Shown here piece after piece: positions 1-10,513 of a DNA stretch of 47,818 nt. Source of the DNA: Sphingomonas sp. Root710 (GTDB lineage Bacteria; Pseudomonadota; Alphaproteobacteria; Sphingomonadales; Sphingomonadaceae); assembly GCF_001429065.1 (NCBI RefSeq), contig NZ_LMIB01000021.1, positions 1-47,818 of the forward strand, in the 5' to 3' direction. The translations under genes were made by a program, and so were the position numbers. The notes under the pieces are model-generated. The model had not been told where the DNA came from, did not search any database, and saw nothing but the letters and a program-made list of their open reading frames with translations. Numbering within the stretch: the stretch's first letter is position 1; the number at the start of each line of letters is the position of its first letter.

Positions 1-72
1 CCGCGCAATGGGGCAGGCATGCAAAAAGGTTATTGCCCGCGCAATGGGGCAGGCATGCAAAAAGGTTATTGC
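1..72. repeat. Perfect tandem duplication of a 36-bp unit
   Basis: Bases 1-36 and 37-72 are identical. The unit has GCAAT near its left end and ATTGC at its right end. It lies inside the element bounded by the Tn3-type inverted repeat at 95-132, at the very edge of the window, so further copies may exist to the left. It could be a genuine repeat or an assembly-edge effect. Confidence 0.85.
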
Positions 73-94
73 AGAGTTTCAGAGACATCTCCGG

Positions 95-132
95 CTTAGC
101 GTTGTCTGGCGAACGAACCTTGAGGTGCCCCC
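95..132 (-). repeat. 38-bp Tn3-family-type terminal inverted repeat (left edge element)
   Basis: Read on the minus strand this 38-mer begins GGGGGCACCT and ends ACGCTAAG, the length and end pattern usual for Tn3-family inverted repeats. It matches the sequence at 47700-47737 at 33 of 38 positions. The outer GGGG end is at 132, so the element lies to the left and leaves the window. The coding sequence of repA stops exactly at this boundary, which marks an insertion point. Confidence 0.75.
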
Positions 133-482
133 TAATCGCGCTTTGAGGGCCGGGCGACACCGGTGATCCTGAAGAAATCATGTGCGGTGAAGGTGAAGTT
201 CTGATCGACCTCCTCCCCGCGACTAACCGCCTGGGCCATCAGCGACGCGACGTAGAGGATGATCTCTTTGTCGTACATCGTGGCGATACCGGTCGCGCTC
301 GGCCTGATCTGGATGCTCAGCTTGCCGATCTTGAACTCAAGCTCCTTATCGATCGCAACCTTCGACAGGGCAAAGAACGGGAAATCCATCACGCTGCGCT
401 CGCCGCGGACCTTGCCGTGGAGCGGACTGTCGGGTTCGAACAGGTTTCCCTGCCGAACGATGATGGATTGCTTGCCCGCCAT
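132..482 (-). pseudogene. repA: RepA/RPA-type plasmid replication initiator, C-terminus cut off by Tn3-type insertion
   Basis: The N-terminal ~110 residues resemble the RPA-type plasmid initiator family (Pfam RPA), including the stretches MDFPFFALSK, TGIATMYDKEIILYV and FTAHDFFRITG. Family members are usually about 300 residues or more; here the frame ends after about 116. The TAG stop is formed where the sequence meets the 38-bp inverted repeat at 132, so I read it as interrupted by the transposon. The start at 482 is preferred over an ATG at 515 because it follows a strong GAGGGGAAAGG ribosome site. The gene follows repC in the same direction with iterons between. Loss of most of the protein should abolish RepA function, leaving repC as the candidate initiator. 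Confidence 0.7.
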
Positions 483-560
483 GCCTTTCCCCTCGGCGCT
501 GTTAATGTGCGACATCGAAGCATAGCGCGATTTTGCCGACGGGGCAGCTTTGCACGCAAC

Positions 561-579
561 GATCTGCCCGAAAGCACGA
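561..579 (-). repeat. Iteron-like repeat copy 1
   Basis: On the minus strand it reads tcgtgctttcgggcagatc, identical over 19 bp to copy 3 at 715-733. It lies between repC and repA. Repeats of one motif around plasmid initiator genes are typical initiator-binding iterons. Confidence 0.65.
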
Positions 580-649
580 GTCTTTGACCGCGACTCCCGC
601 CCTTAGCCCGGCTTCCGTGCGTCGCGCCAAAGGGGCGCGCTGGGGCGAC

Positions 650-668
650 TCGTGCTTTCGGGCATCTC
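650..668 (+). repeat. Iteron-like repeat copy 2
   Basis: tcgtgctttcgggca core, 15/15 with the consensus and then diverging. It is in the opposite orientation to copies 1 and 3 on either side of it. Confidence 0.6.
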
Positions 669-707
669 GTCCCCCACGGCCCGCGATGTTTGGGCGTGCA
701 CCGCCCC

Positions 708-2060
708 TCACGACGATCTGCCCGAAAGCACGAACTGCCGGGAAACCGCACGCGCAATCTGACCGATAGACCGGGGGTCGCCGCCCGCCTGCATCGCCTT
801 CATGTTGCCGGCGCGGCTGAGATCCTTGAGACCGTGGAACGTCCGCCCGAGGTTGAGCTCGCCCTTGGCCGCACGGCCGCTCATGCCGCGCAGGTACGCC
901 CCCGGCCGCTCGACCTCTCCCGCCTGATACTTTCGGACCGTGGCGATAACCGAGGCCGCCGCGCCGCGCTGACCCATGATCCGGCAGGCCTCGTGCCAGG
1001 CGTGGCGGTGAATGTGGTGTTGATCGGCGAGGCGCTCGGCAAGCTGGACCAGCTCGCCCCAACCTCGGCGGCCAAGATCGAGCGAACCGCACAGTTCCGG
1101 CACGATCGACTCGATGAAGTCCAGATCGACGCCATGTTTCTCCAGGTCCTCTTCCACCTCCGACTGCGGCAGCATCGACCTCACGTCATAATCGCCACTA
1201 CTCTTTTCCGCTAAGCCGCTACGGGTAACTGCTTTAGCAGTTTGGGGTTGAGTTGTAGTTGTAGAGTCGATGCAATGTGTTACATCCGCGGATGCATTAT
1301 TATTGGTTTCGACGGGATGATTGAGCGCGTCGCGCTCGAGAAGTACGGCCGCGACGCGGCCTTCCAGGTCCCGGCCGCGCTGCTCGATCTGTTCGACACA
1401 GCCGGTGAGCAGCTGAACGTCTCGAACATAACGCATCTGCCGAGCGGCGCTCTGCGCCAGGGCGAGCTCTTCGTCGGCTCCGGTATTCTGGAGCGAGGCG
1501 TCCACAGCAGCCTGGGCAAGGCTGGCGGTACGCCGGCGAGCGGAGGCCAGCCGGCGCCGGAGAGCATCGATTTCCTCGTCCTCGCGAGCCCCTCGCTCGG
1601 CGATGGCCCTGAACTCGTCGATTCTCGTGCCGATCGGGCTCAGGACGATGCCGTAGGCCCATTTGATGGTGCCGTCGGGGCCTCGCGCGCCGCCACGGTT
1701 GCCGTTGGGGCTGTCCTTGTGACTGATCAGTCGGAGCGCGATCGCTCGATCGAGGAGGTTCTGGACCTGCCTGACCTTCAATCCCAGCTTGCGCGCCAGC
1801 TTGTCGTTGCGCGGCCAGACGATCGGGGTCGAGGCCGCCCGCCAGTCCTCGGGCTTCGTCCAGGCGAACAGCACGTCGACCAGCTGCACGACGCTTGGAG
1901 GGACGTTGAGATAGGCTGCCGCTCGCTTGAAGGCGGCGAGCGCCTGCCCGGGTCCATTGCCCTCAGGCAGGCCGCGAAATGCCTGTGCGGCGCGTTCGGC
2001 CTCGGCCGCGGCGCCATCGAAGCGGCGGAAGCCGGCGCCCGGATGATAGGCGTAGGTCAT
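708..2060 (-). CDS. repC: Plasmid replication initiation protein RepC
   Basis: A 450-residue protein of the RP-C family, the initiator of repABC-type and sphingomonad RepAC plasmids. The N-terminal half has the expected winged-helix region, with VPPSVVQLVDVLFAWTK, WPRNDKLARKLGLKVRQVQ and then RLISHKDSPNGNRGG and KWAYGIVLSPIG, followed by a coiled or linker region of about 100 residues and a C-terminal domain. The start at 2060 is chosen over an in-frame ATG at 2102 because it follows AAGGGGAG at good spacing. The last codons overlap iteron copy 3. No parA/parB-type repA-repB partners are seen upstream. Length and family motifs look intact, so this is probably the working initiator of the replicon. 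Confidence 0.88.
   Translation of the reverse strand: MTYAYHPGAGFRRFDGAAAEAERAAQAFRGLPEGNGPGQALAAFKRAAAYLNVPPSVVQLVDVLFAWTKPEDWRAASTPIVWPRNDKLARKLGLKVRQVQNLLDRAIALRLISHKDSPNGNRGGARGPDGTIKWAYGIVLSPIGTRIDEFRAIAERGAREDEEIDALRRRLASARRRTASLAQAAVDASLQNTGADEELALAQSAARQMRYVRDVQLLTGCVEQIEQRGRDLEGRVAAVLLERDALNHPVETNNNASADVTHCIDSTTTTQPQTAKAVTRSGLAEKSSGDYDVRSMLPQSEVEEDLEKHGVDLDFIESIVPELCGSLDLGRRGWGELVQLAERLADQHHIHRHAWHEACRIMGQRGAAASVIATVRKYQAGEVERPGAYLRGMSGRAAKGELNLGRTFHGLKDLSRAGNMKAMQAGGDPRSIGQIARAVSRQFVLSGRSS
715..733 (-). repeat. Iteron-like repeat copy 3, overlapping the repC 3' end
   Basis: Identical to copy 1 over 19 bp. It lies inside the last codons of repC and encodes the C-terminal FVLSGRS of RepC. 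Confidence 0.65.
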
Positions 2061-2384
2061 CGTTCGGTAACTCCCCTTGTCGGAGCCCGTGCGGACACAC
2101 AAAGCCGTGGCGCCTGATGCGCACTTTCGCTTGTGATTTGAGGGGCGTTCCGCTAGGGAGTGATTGTCACCTCGCTCCTAGTGGGCACCCCGAAAAGCCC
2201 GGCCTCGCGCCGGGTTTTTCATGTCAGCACAGCATCTCCCTGCACGATCGTGGCGCCGTCGAGACGTGCGTCCTCGGCCGGCGGCGCGACCCCTTTCCGT
2301 GTCTCAGGACCTCCCGGTCCGAATCGACGAATGTCACGCAAGCTGATTGTTACCGACAGGGGAGGGGGCCGACGCCGCCGGATG
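2061..2384. other. repC leader region, no protein gene seen
   Basis: About 320 bp upstream of repC without a convincing gene. It contains an imperfect dyad around 2153-2181 (CTAGG...CCTAG) and a strong terminator at 2193-2219. In repABC plasmids a small antisense RNA is transcribed across the repC leader and ends in such a terminator, so this is a plausible site for one. I see no clear promoter. Confidence 0.4.
2193..2219 (+). terminator. Rho-independent terminator upstream of repC
   Basis: GC-rich hairpin CCCGGC-ctcgc-GCCGGG followed by five T on the plus strand, with an A-run on the other side so that it could act in both directions. It could end a counter-transcript of repC or attenuate repC transcription. 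Confidence 0.65.
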
Positions 2385-2385
2385 C

Positions 2386-2404
2386 TCGTGCTATCGGGCA
2401 GATC
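2386..2404 (+). repeat. Iteron-like repeat copy 4
   Basis: tcgtgctatcgggcagatc, one mismatch to the consensus of copies 1 and 3. First of three same-orientation copies upstream of repC. Confidence 0.6.
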
Positions 2405-2417
2405 GCCGGAAAAATGT

Positions 2418-2436
2418 TCGTGCTTTCGAGCAGAGC
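2418..2436 (+). repeat. Iteron-like repeat copy 5
   Basis: tcgtgctttcgagcagagc, two mismatches to the consensus, starting 32 bp (about three helical turns) after copy 4. Confidence 0.55.
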
Positions 2437-2470
2437 GTCCCGTTGGACGGTGAGCGCAGCCGCTCGCGGC

Positions 2471-2489
2471 TCGTGCTTTCGGGCAGAAC
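2471..2489 (+). repeat. Iteron-like repeat copy 6
   Basis: tcgtgctttcgggcagaac, 17/19 with the consensus, starting 53 bp (about five helical turns) after copy 5. Between here and the integrase start at 2733 I see no further gene or repeat. Confidence 0.6.
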
Positions 2490-2732
2490 GTCTCGATTCC
2501 GGCGCCTCGTGGGGATATGGCGGAGGCGATGTTCCTGGTCCGGGTTCGGGCTTATGGGTCGAAAGAGCACGATTCCCGGAACTTGTGTTGCGATCTTACG
2601 GGCATGTTGCCGAGATTGCAGCAGAGCCCATAGCGTCTCAACCTATTGATGTTGCCGAGATCGTGAGGCCAGGATGGGGTCAGTTGATCTCACTCTGTTC
2701 CGCTAAATCCGGCACATTTTGGGGGACCGATC

Positions 2733-3580
2733 GTGTCACTGACCACGCTCAAAGTCCGCCATGCCAAGCCCGGTCGGCACGCCGATGCGCACGGGCTCTA
2801 CCTGCATGTTCGGGAGAGCGGCGCGCGATCCTGGGTGCTGCGCATCCAGCATCGGGGCAGCCGCCGCGACTTCGGCCTTGGCCCGGTTCACGAGGTGTCG
2901 CTCGCCGAAACCCGCGCACTCGCCGCGGAGCTGCGCAAGCAGGTGCGCACCGGGCTTGAGCCACAGCGCGAGCGACCGGGACGCCGGCGGTCCGCTCCGA
3001 CCTTCGAGAGCGTGGCACGCGACTGCTAAAGCCCTGCGCGGCGGCTGGAAGGACCAGCGCCACGCCTCCTGGTTGTCGAGCTTCGAGCGCCATGTGTTTC
3101 CGCGCATCGGCAAGACGCCGAGCGATCGCGTCGACAGCGCGGCGGTGCTGAACGTGCTCGAGCCGGTATGGCTGTCCATCCCGGATACTGCGCGACGCAT
3201 CCTGCAGCGGATCGGGGCGGTGCTGGACTTCGCGCACATCAAGGGCCTCGTACCGGAAGAGGTATCGCTGCGTTCGGTGACCCGCGGCCTGCCGCGCCAG
3301 AGTCGACAGGTCACCCATCGCGCCGCCATGACTTATGGCGACATCCCGGCGTTCATGCGGGTGCTGGCGGCGCTGCCACCCGCCGTCGGTCGCGACGCGC
3401 TCAAGCTGACCGTGCTGACAGCCGTCCGCTCAAACGAGACAAGGTACGCGACGTGGGGCGAGTTCGACTTGGGGGCCGGTACATGGTCGATCCCGGCGCG
3501 CGCATGAAGATGAAGGAGCCGCACGTCGTGCCGCTCGCGCCGCCGACCGTGGCATTGCTCCGCGACCTCAAGCTCCGCCG
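2733..3580 (+). pseudogene. Tyrosine integrase with DUF4102 arm domain, frameshifted and truncated
   Basis: The first ~95 residues match the arm-binding domain of P4-type integrases (LKVRHAKPGRHADAHGLYLHV, then WVLRIQHRG and SLAETRALAAELR). Core-binding sequence continues in another frame (WLSSFERHVFPRIGKTP, RRILQRIGAVLDFAHIKGL), then the start of the catalytic domain (LKLTVLTAVRSNE), which has the first catalytic arginine region. Frameshifts lie near 3020 and 3505. The gene is cut at about 3580, where IS3 sequence begins, so the H-x-x-R and tyrosine parts are missing. It starts with GTG. It is a remnant of an integrated island and should not be active. Confidence 0.8.
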
Positions 3581-3874
3581 GATGGGTGTGTCGGAGCAGA
3601 CCTTCTACCGGTGGAAGAAGGTGTACGGCGGGCTCGGCGTCGGCGGGCTGCGGCGGGTGAAGCAGCTCGAGGACGAGAACCGCAAGCTCAAGCAGCTGGT
3701 CGCAGACCTGAGTCTCGACAAGCACATCCTGCAGGACGTTCTGCCAAAAAGTTCTGGCGCCTGGGCGGCGGCGCGAGATCGTCGCGCACGTCCAGGCGTC
3801 TCATGGTGTCAGCGAACGGCGCGGGTGCGTGGCGCTCGGCGTCGATCGTTCGTCGGTGCGGTACGTGCCGCATA
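3581..3874 (+). pseudogene. IS3-family transposase remnant (orfA 3' end and orfB 5' end)
   Basis: The C-terminal part of OrfA is visible (MGVSEQTFYRWKKVYGG, leucine-zipper-like RRVKQLEDENRKLKQLVADL), followed in a shifted frame by the start of OrfB (RRREIVAHVQASHGVSERRG, VALGVDRSSVRY). The OrfA N-terminus is lost at the junction with the integrase, and OrfB stops at about 3875 where an IS21-type end begins. Two overlapping frames are normal for this family, but with both ends missing the element is dead. Confidence 0.75.
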
Positions 3875-4011
3875 TGTCAACGGGCACCGAAGTTTCCCCG
3901 ATTGTGGGCGTTTAAATTCCCTGGTTTGGCGGCGGGTCAGGGATCGGTGATCAGCCGGTCTGGTGATCGTCGTTTTCCTTTTTCGGCGGCGTCCGCGCCG
4001 CTTAGGCTCGG

Positions 4012-4019
4012 CGGGCAGA
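4012..4019. repeat. 8-bp target site duplication of the IS256-family element (left copy)
   Basis: CGGGCAGA here and at 5378-5385, flanking the element exactly. The match is perfect, which suggests a fairly recent insertion. Confidence 0.9.
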
Positions 4020-5377
4020 GGTAGTGCCCCATGGCGTGGTGTAGGAACACCGATCCTCGGCAGGGTCCAAGGATGATCAGGCTGCCAGTGCTGGCAGGCT
4101 GATGCGTGGGTTATCGCTCAAGGTGCCGATTGTTTCCAGCGTCATGTAGCGACGCGACACCGACCACTCGTCGTTCTGCTCGAGCATGAGTGCGCCGACG
4201 AGGCGGATGACCGCGGCGGTGTTGGGGAAGATGCCGATGACGTCGGCCCGGCGCTTGATCTCCTTGTTGACGCGTTCGAGCGGGTTGGTCGACGAGATCT
4301 GTGCCCAATGCTCCTTGGGGAACGCCATGTAGGCGAGCACCTCTTCGCGCGAGCCGTCCATCATCACGGCGAGCTTCTCGTATCGCTCGCGCAACGCATC
4401 GGCGACGTGGCGCCACTGCTCGTGGGCGTCGTCAGCGTTCTCCTGGGCGAAGATCGTCTTCAGCATGGCGACGACGGCGGGGCGCTGCTTGGCACCGACA
4501 TGGGCCAGCGCGTTGCGCATCCAGTGCACCCGGCAGCGTTGTTGCGTCGCGTTGAACACCTTGCCTGCGGCGCTGCGCAGCCCTTTGTGATCGTCGGAGA
4601 TGACGAGCTTGACGCCGCGCAGCCCGCGATCGGCGAGCGCGCGCAGGAAGCTCTTCCAGAAGGGTTCGGCCTCGGACGGGCCGCTCGCGACGCCGAGCAC
4701 TTCGCGCTTGGCGAGCGTGTTGACGCCCACTGCCACTATCACCGCGGTCGAGACGATCCGGCCGCCCTCGCGCTCCTTCAGGTAGGTGGCGTCGATCCAC
4801 AGGTATGGCCACTCGCCTTCGATCGGGCGGTTGAGGAAGGCGTTCACCCGCTCGTCGATCTCGGTGATCAGCCGGCTCACCTGGCTCTTCGAGACGCCGG
4901 TGCCGCCCATCGCCTTCACCAGGTCGTCGACCGAGCGCGTCGAGATGCCCTGGATGTAGGCCTCCTGGATCACCGCCACCAACGCCTTCTCCGCCGTGCG
5001 GCGCGGCTCCAGGAAGCTCGGGAAGTAGCTGCCCTTCCTCAGCTTGGGGACCGACAGCTCGATCCGGCCCGCACGCGTGTCCCAGTTGCGTTCACGGTAG
5101 CCGTTGCGATGGTTCAGGCGGTCGGGCGAGCGGGTGCCTGCCGGCGCTCCCGTCTTTGCCTCGATCTCCAGGTCCATCATGCGCTCGGCGGCGAACGCTA
5201 GCATCTCGCGCACCAGGTCAGCATCCGCCTCTTGCTCGACCAGCTCGAGCAGGGCCATCTTGGCATCGGTCATCGTCGTCTTCTCCAGGTTCGAGTTCGC
5301 ATCCGAACCCTAGCCGAAGACCGGCGATGGCCACCTCATCCGGGGCCGCTTCCTACACCACGTCCGGGGGCACTACC
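4020..5377 (-). mobile_element. Complete IS256-family insertion sequence, about 1358 bp
   Basis: Bounded by 28-bp imperfect inverted repeats (4020-4047 and 5350-5377; 25 of 28 match, beginning GGTAGTGCCCC and ending GTGGTGTAGGAA). An 8-bp direct duplication CGGGCAGA surrounds it. It contains one intact transposase gene. It is inserted in the istB tail of an IS21-family remnant. It is the only mobile element wholly inside the window that looks complete and potentially active. Confidence 0.92.
4077..5273 (-). CDS. IS256-family transposase (Mutator-like), intact
   Basis: 398 residues, the usual length for the family. Family features in order are the N-terminal region with [16 protein letters not shown] and [20 protein letters not shown], the first catalytic aspartate in [11 protein letters not shown], the second in [11 protein letters not shown], the conserved CRVHWMRN motif, and the catalytic glutamate in [15 protein letters not shown]. 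It starts 104 bp inside the right inverted repeat of the element and ends 29 bp before the left one. It would excise or copy the surrounding IS by cutting at the inverted repeats. Confidence 0.95.
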   Translation of the reverse strand: MTDAKMALLELVEQEADADLVREMLAFAAERMMDLEIEAKTGAPAGTRSPDRLNHRNGYRERNWDTRAGRIELSVPKLRKGSYFPSFLEPRRTAEKALVAVIQEAYIQGISTRSVDDLVKAMGGTGVSKSQVSRLITEIDERVNAFLNRPIEGEWPYLWIDATYLKEREGGRIVSTAVIVAVGVNTLAKREVLGVASGPSEAEPFWKSFLRALADRGLRGVKLVISDDHKGLRSAAGKVFNATQQRCRVHWMRNALAHVGAKQRPAVVAMLKTIFAQENADDAHEQWRHVADALRERYEKLAVMMDGSREEVLAYMAFPKEHWAQISSTNPLERVNKEIKRRADVIGIFPNTAAVIRLVGALMLEQNDEWSVSRRYMTLETIGTLSDNPRISLPALAA

Positions 5378-5385
5378 CGGGCAGA
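5378..5385. repeat. 8-bp target site duplication of the IS256-family element (right copy)
   Basis: CGGGCAGA, identical to 4012-4019. Confidence 0.9.
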
Positions 5386-6100
5386 TTTACGAGATGGCTG
5401 GCGCGCAGGTTTTCGGGGATGAGCGCGGCATGCTCGCGCGTGCGGTAACTCGAGCCTTCGATCTGGATGACGACGGCGTGGTGGAGGAGTCGATCGAGTA
5501 GCGCGGTGGCGACGACCGGGCTGCCGAAGATGTCGCCCCATTCGGCAAAGCCGCGGTTCGAAGTGAGGATCATGGCGCCCTTTTCGTATCGAGCGTTGAC
5601 CAGCTGGAAGAACAGGTCCCGCCACCGGGCGTCACCGGCAGGTAGCCGATCTCGTCGACGACGAGCAGCGAGGCGCGGCAGAGGAAGCGGATGCGTTCGC
5701 GCAGGGGGCCTTCGCGTTCGGCCTTGGCGAGCTGCGCGACGAGGTCGGCGAGCGGGATGAAGTAGACAAGCTTGCCGGCACGCACCGCCTCGACGGCGAG
5801 TGCGGTGGCGAGGTGGCTCTTGCCGGTTCCCGGCGGCCCGAGGAGATGGACGACCTCGGCGCGGGGGATGAAGTCGAGCCCGGCGAGCGCCATGATTCGG
5901 TTGCGGTCGAGCGACGGCTGGAACGAGAAGTCGAAGCCGGCGAGCGTCTTGACCACTGGCAGCCGCGCCATGCGCAGCGCCGCCTTGATCCTTCGGTTCT
6001 CGCGTAGCGACAGCTCCTCGAGCAGCAGCTCGTCGAGCGCTTCGATGCCATCGATCTGGCCCTGCTCGATCCGGCGCAGCGTCGCGTCGAGCATCTCGAG
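5378..6100 (-). pseudogene. istB: IstB-like ATPase of IS21, frameshifted and interrupted
   Basis: AAA+ helper ATPase of IS21-family transposition. Seen are RRIKAALRMARLPVVKTL, Walker A GPPGTGKSH, Walker B LLVVDEIGYLPV, and in the next frame LFFQLVNARYEKGAMILTS and FGSPVVATALLDRLLHHAVV. A one-base change near 5625-5630 shifts the frame. The N-terminus is lost to the IS110 junction near 6100. The C-terminal tail (NLPAEPKRRGRRRKRK and onward) continues at 4011-3900 beyond the IS256 insertion, so the IS256 element landed inside this already mobile gene. Not functional. Confidence 0.8.
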
Positions 6101-6896
6101 TGAGCGGCTCGTGGCCGGCCGCACCCGGCTGATCAACCAGCTTCGTGCGGTTCTGCTCGAGCGCGCCATCATCCTGACGAAGCGGCGCTCATGCTTGGCG
6201 AAGAGGCTTGACGAGTTGATGGAGGATGGCGCGCTGGCGATCAGGTTGTTGCGGGATCTTCGGAACGAGTGGGCGAGCCTCGACCGGCGGATCGGCAGCT
6301 ACGACGATGAGTTGGCGGCGTTGACCCGAGACGACGAGCAGGCGAGGCGGCTGGCGACGATCCCGGGGATCGGCGTGATCAACGCTACCGCGCTCCTCGC
6401 CGCGGTCGGCGACGCGTCCGCGTTCGCCAAGGGTCGCGATCTTGCGGCGTGGCTCGGGCTGACGCCACGGCAGCACTCAACCGGCGGGAGGACCAAGCTG
6501 CTGGGAATCAGCAAGCGGGGCAACAAGTATCTTCGCACGCAGCTGATCCACGGCGCGCGAGCCGCCTTGGTCCACTTCTCGAAGAAGCTCACGCCGGTCG
6601 GCGCGTGGGTGCGTCAGATGCTCACCCGCGCTCACCCCAACGTCGTGGTCGTGGCACTCGCCGCCCAGCTGGCGGGTACAGCGTGGGCGGTGCTGCGAAA
6701 CGGCCAGAATTACGAGGATGGGGCCGCCTGGCCTGAAGAGGTTAGCGGCCGGCCTTCGGCCTCGCCGCTCACGATGTCTGTGGAGGTGAGGACAGATGGC
6801 GTAACGGTCGAACCGGCGCCGCGGCAGCCTGGCGAAAAATGTGGTGCTCGACAACGCGATCTTTATGAGGCCCGGAGTGCGCGGAACCCATCTTAG
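6101..6896 (+). pseudogene. IS110-family transposase, C-terminal part only
   Basis: About 265 residues of the C-terminal Transposase_20 region: RTRLINQLRAVLLERAI, then ATIPGIGVINATALLAAVGD, AWLGLTPRQHSTGGRTKLLG and ISKRGNKYLRTQLIHGARA. The N-terminal DEDD/RuvC-like catalytic domain is missing; the sequence simply begins at the junction with istB near 6100. No intact ends were recognised downstream. An inactive remnant. The 165 bp after it holds no gene that I can support. Confidence 0.85.
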
Positions 6897-7061
6897 CCAG
6901 GGCTCATGCCCTGAGACCCGATACGTTGATGCAGACCAGCACGCCGTCCAACATCACCCTTGCAGACGGGGCGGGCCATACGTTTTCTGGCAAGCGGAGG
7001 AGAGGTTGAGGATGTTAAGTAGCGACCTGAGGCCAATTTGCTCGGGCGGGCGAGGGATCAG

Positions 7062-7305
7062 GCATCCGTCGAATTCAAACGCATCCGTATTAACACCTAT
7101 GTCGGCATTGCTTTGTCGAATGCGGTCGCTTTGTTCATCATCCTGGCCACCGCCGCGACGCTGCAAGCGCATGGCACCACCGATATTCAAACGTCGTCGC
7201 AGGCGGCCGACGCGCTCAGGCCGATAGCAGGGCGGTTTGCGTTCCTCGTCTTCGCGGTAGGGATCATCGGCACCGGCATGCTCGCTCTACCGGTGTTCGC
7301 GGCAT
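7062..7305 (+). pseudogene. NRAMP/MntH-type divalent metal transporter, internal fragment
   Basis: About 80 residues resemble an internal part of an NRAMP transporter: VEFKRIRINTYVGIALSNAVALFIIL, ALRPIAGRFAFLVFAVGIIGTGMLALPV, which would span two or three membrane helices. Both ends are missing. The fragment ends about 1 bp before the stop codon of ligC, which marks a recombination junction where the lig block was joined to unrelated DNA. Not functional. Confidence 0.7.
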
Positions 7306-7306
7306 C

Positions 7307-8251
7307 TTATCCCTCAAGTTCCTTTTCGAGCGCGTCGAGGACGCGGTAACAGGGGAGAACCTGCCCGACCGAACTGCTCGGCTCGCGCCCCTCGCGGATC
7401 GCGGCGATGAACTCACGGTCCTGCAGCTCGATGCCATTGTTAGATACCGCGACGCCCGAAAGATCGATCGCCTCCTCCTTGCCCGTCACCAGATCGTCGT
7501 AGCGCGCGATCCAGGTGCCGTTATCGCAAATGTAGCGGAAGAAAGTGCCGAACGGGCCGTCGTTGTTGAAGGACAAAGACAGTGTGCAGATCGCATCGCT
7601 CTCGCTTTTGAGCTGGATCGCCATGTCCATCGCGATGCCGAGCTCGGGATGACGCGCGCCTTGCAGCGCGTTGGCCTGCACGATCGGTCCCGCCTGATAG
7701 GCGAAGAGATCGACGGTGTGCGCGGCGTGGTGCCACAGCAGGTGATCGGTCCAGCTGCGCGGCTGGCCAAGCGCGTTCAAGTTCTTGCGGCGAAAGAAAT
7801 AGGTCTGGACGTCCATCTGTTGGAGGGCGATCTCGCCTGCGTCGATCCTATCGTGGATATATTGGTGCGAGGGATTGAAGCGGCGGGTGTGGCCGACCAT
7901 TGCGACAAGGCCGGTCTCCCGCTGCTTGGCCAGCACCGCCTCGCCCTCGGCGAGGCTGTCACACAGCGGAATCTCGACTTGGACGTGCTTGCCCGCCTCG
8001 AGGCAGGCGATGGTCTGGCCGGCATGCATCTGCGTCGGCGTGCAAAGGATCACCGCGTCGACGTCGTCGCGGGCCAAGGCATCCGCGAGCTCGGTCGAGT
8101 GATGCTTCGCGCCGTACTTGGCCGCGACGTCTGCTGCCTGCCCCGCAGTGCGGCTGATGATCGATACGATTTCGACATCGGGGATGTTCTTGAGGCCATC
8201 GAGATGCTTGATTCCGAACGCGCCGGCGCCGGCGAGGGCGATGCGGGTCAT
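7307..8251 (-). CDS. ligC: 4-carboxy-2-hydroxymuconate-6-semialdehyde dehydrogenase LigC
   Basis: 314 residues of the Gfo/Idh/MocA fold, with an N-terminal Rossmann start (IALAGAGAFGIKHLDGLKN) and the CTPTQMHAGQTIACLEAGKHVQVEIPL region. LigC oxidises the hemiacetal form of the protocatechuate ring-cleavage product to 2-pyrone-4,6-dicarboxylate with NAD(P)+. The length matches the Sphingobium enzyme (about 315). It is the last gene of the minus-strand operon, 17 bp after ligB with an AAGGAAAG ribosome site. The assignment rests on the family plus its place beside ligA, ligB, ligI and ligJ. Confidence 0.92.
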   Translation of the reverse strand: MTRIALAGAGAFGIKHLDGLKNIPDVEIVSIISRTAGQAADVAAKYGAKHHSTELADALARDDVDAVILCTPTQMHAGQTIACLEAGKHVQVEIPLCDSLAEGEAVLAKQRETGLVAMVGHTRRFNPSHQYIHDRIDAGEIALQQMDVQTYFFRRKNLNALGQPRSWTDHLLWHHAAHTVDLFAYQAGPIVQANALQGARHPELGIAMDMAIQLKSESDAICTLSLSFNNDGPFGTFFRYICDNGTWIARYDDLVTGKEEAIDLSGVAVSNNGIELQDREFIAAIREGREPSSSVGQVLPCYRVLDALEKELEG

Positions 8252-8268
8252 GATCTTTCCTTTGCTTA

Positions 8269-10509
<2,241 letters not shown>

Positions 10510-10513
<4 letters not shown>

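Larger units (their letters stand above)
3875..6100 (-). mobile_element. IS21-family remnant, split by an IS256-family insertion
   Basis: Sequence starting TGTCAACGGGCACCG at 3875 looks like an IS21-type outer end and interrupts the IS3 orfB. The element runs on the minus strand through istB, is interrupted by the IS256 element at 4020-5377, and is truncated at about 6100, where IS110 sequence starts. The large istA gene is absent. Confidence 0.6.

Noticed and set aside
1-72. Possible start of a CRISPR array
   Set aside because: The two 36-bp units are directly adjacent without any spacer, and there are no cas genes.
4308-5201. Long plus-strand open frame opposite the IS256 transposase
   Set aside because: It is the mirror of a well-supported transposase in GC-rich DNA; its translation shows no domain. 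The same holds for the long antisense frames over ligI/ligJ (10642-11733) and the receptor region.
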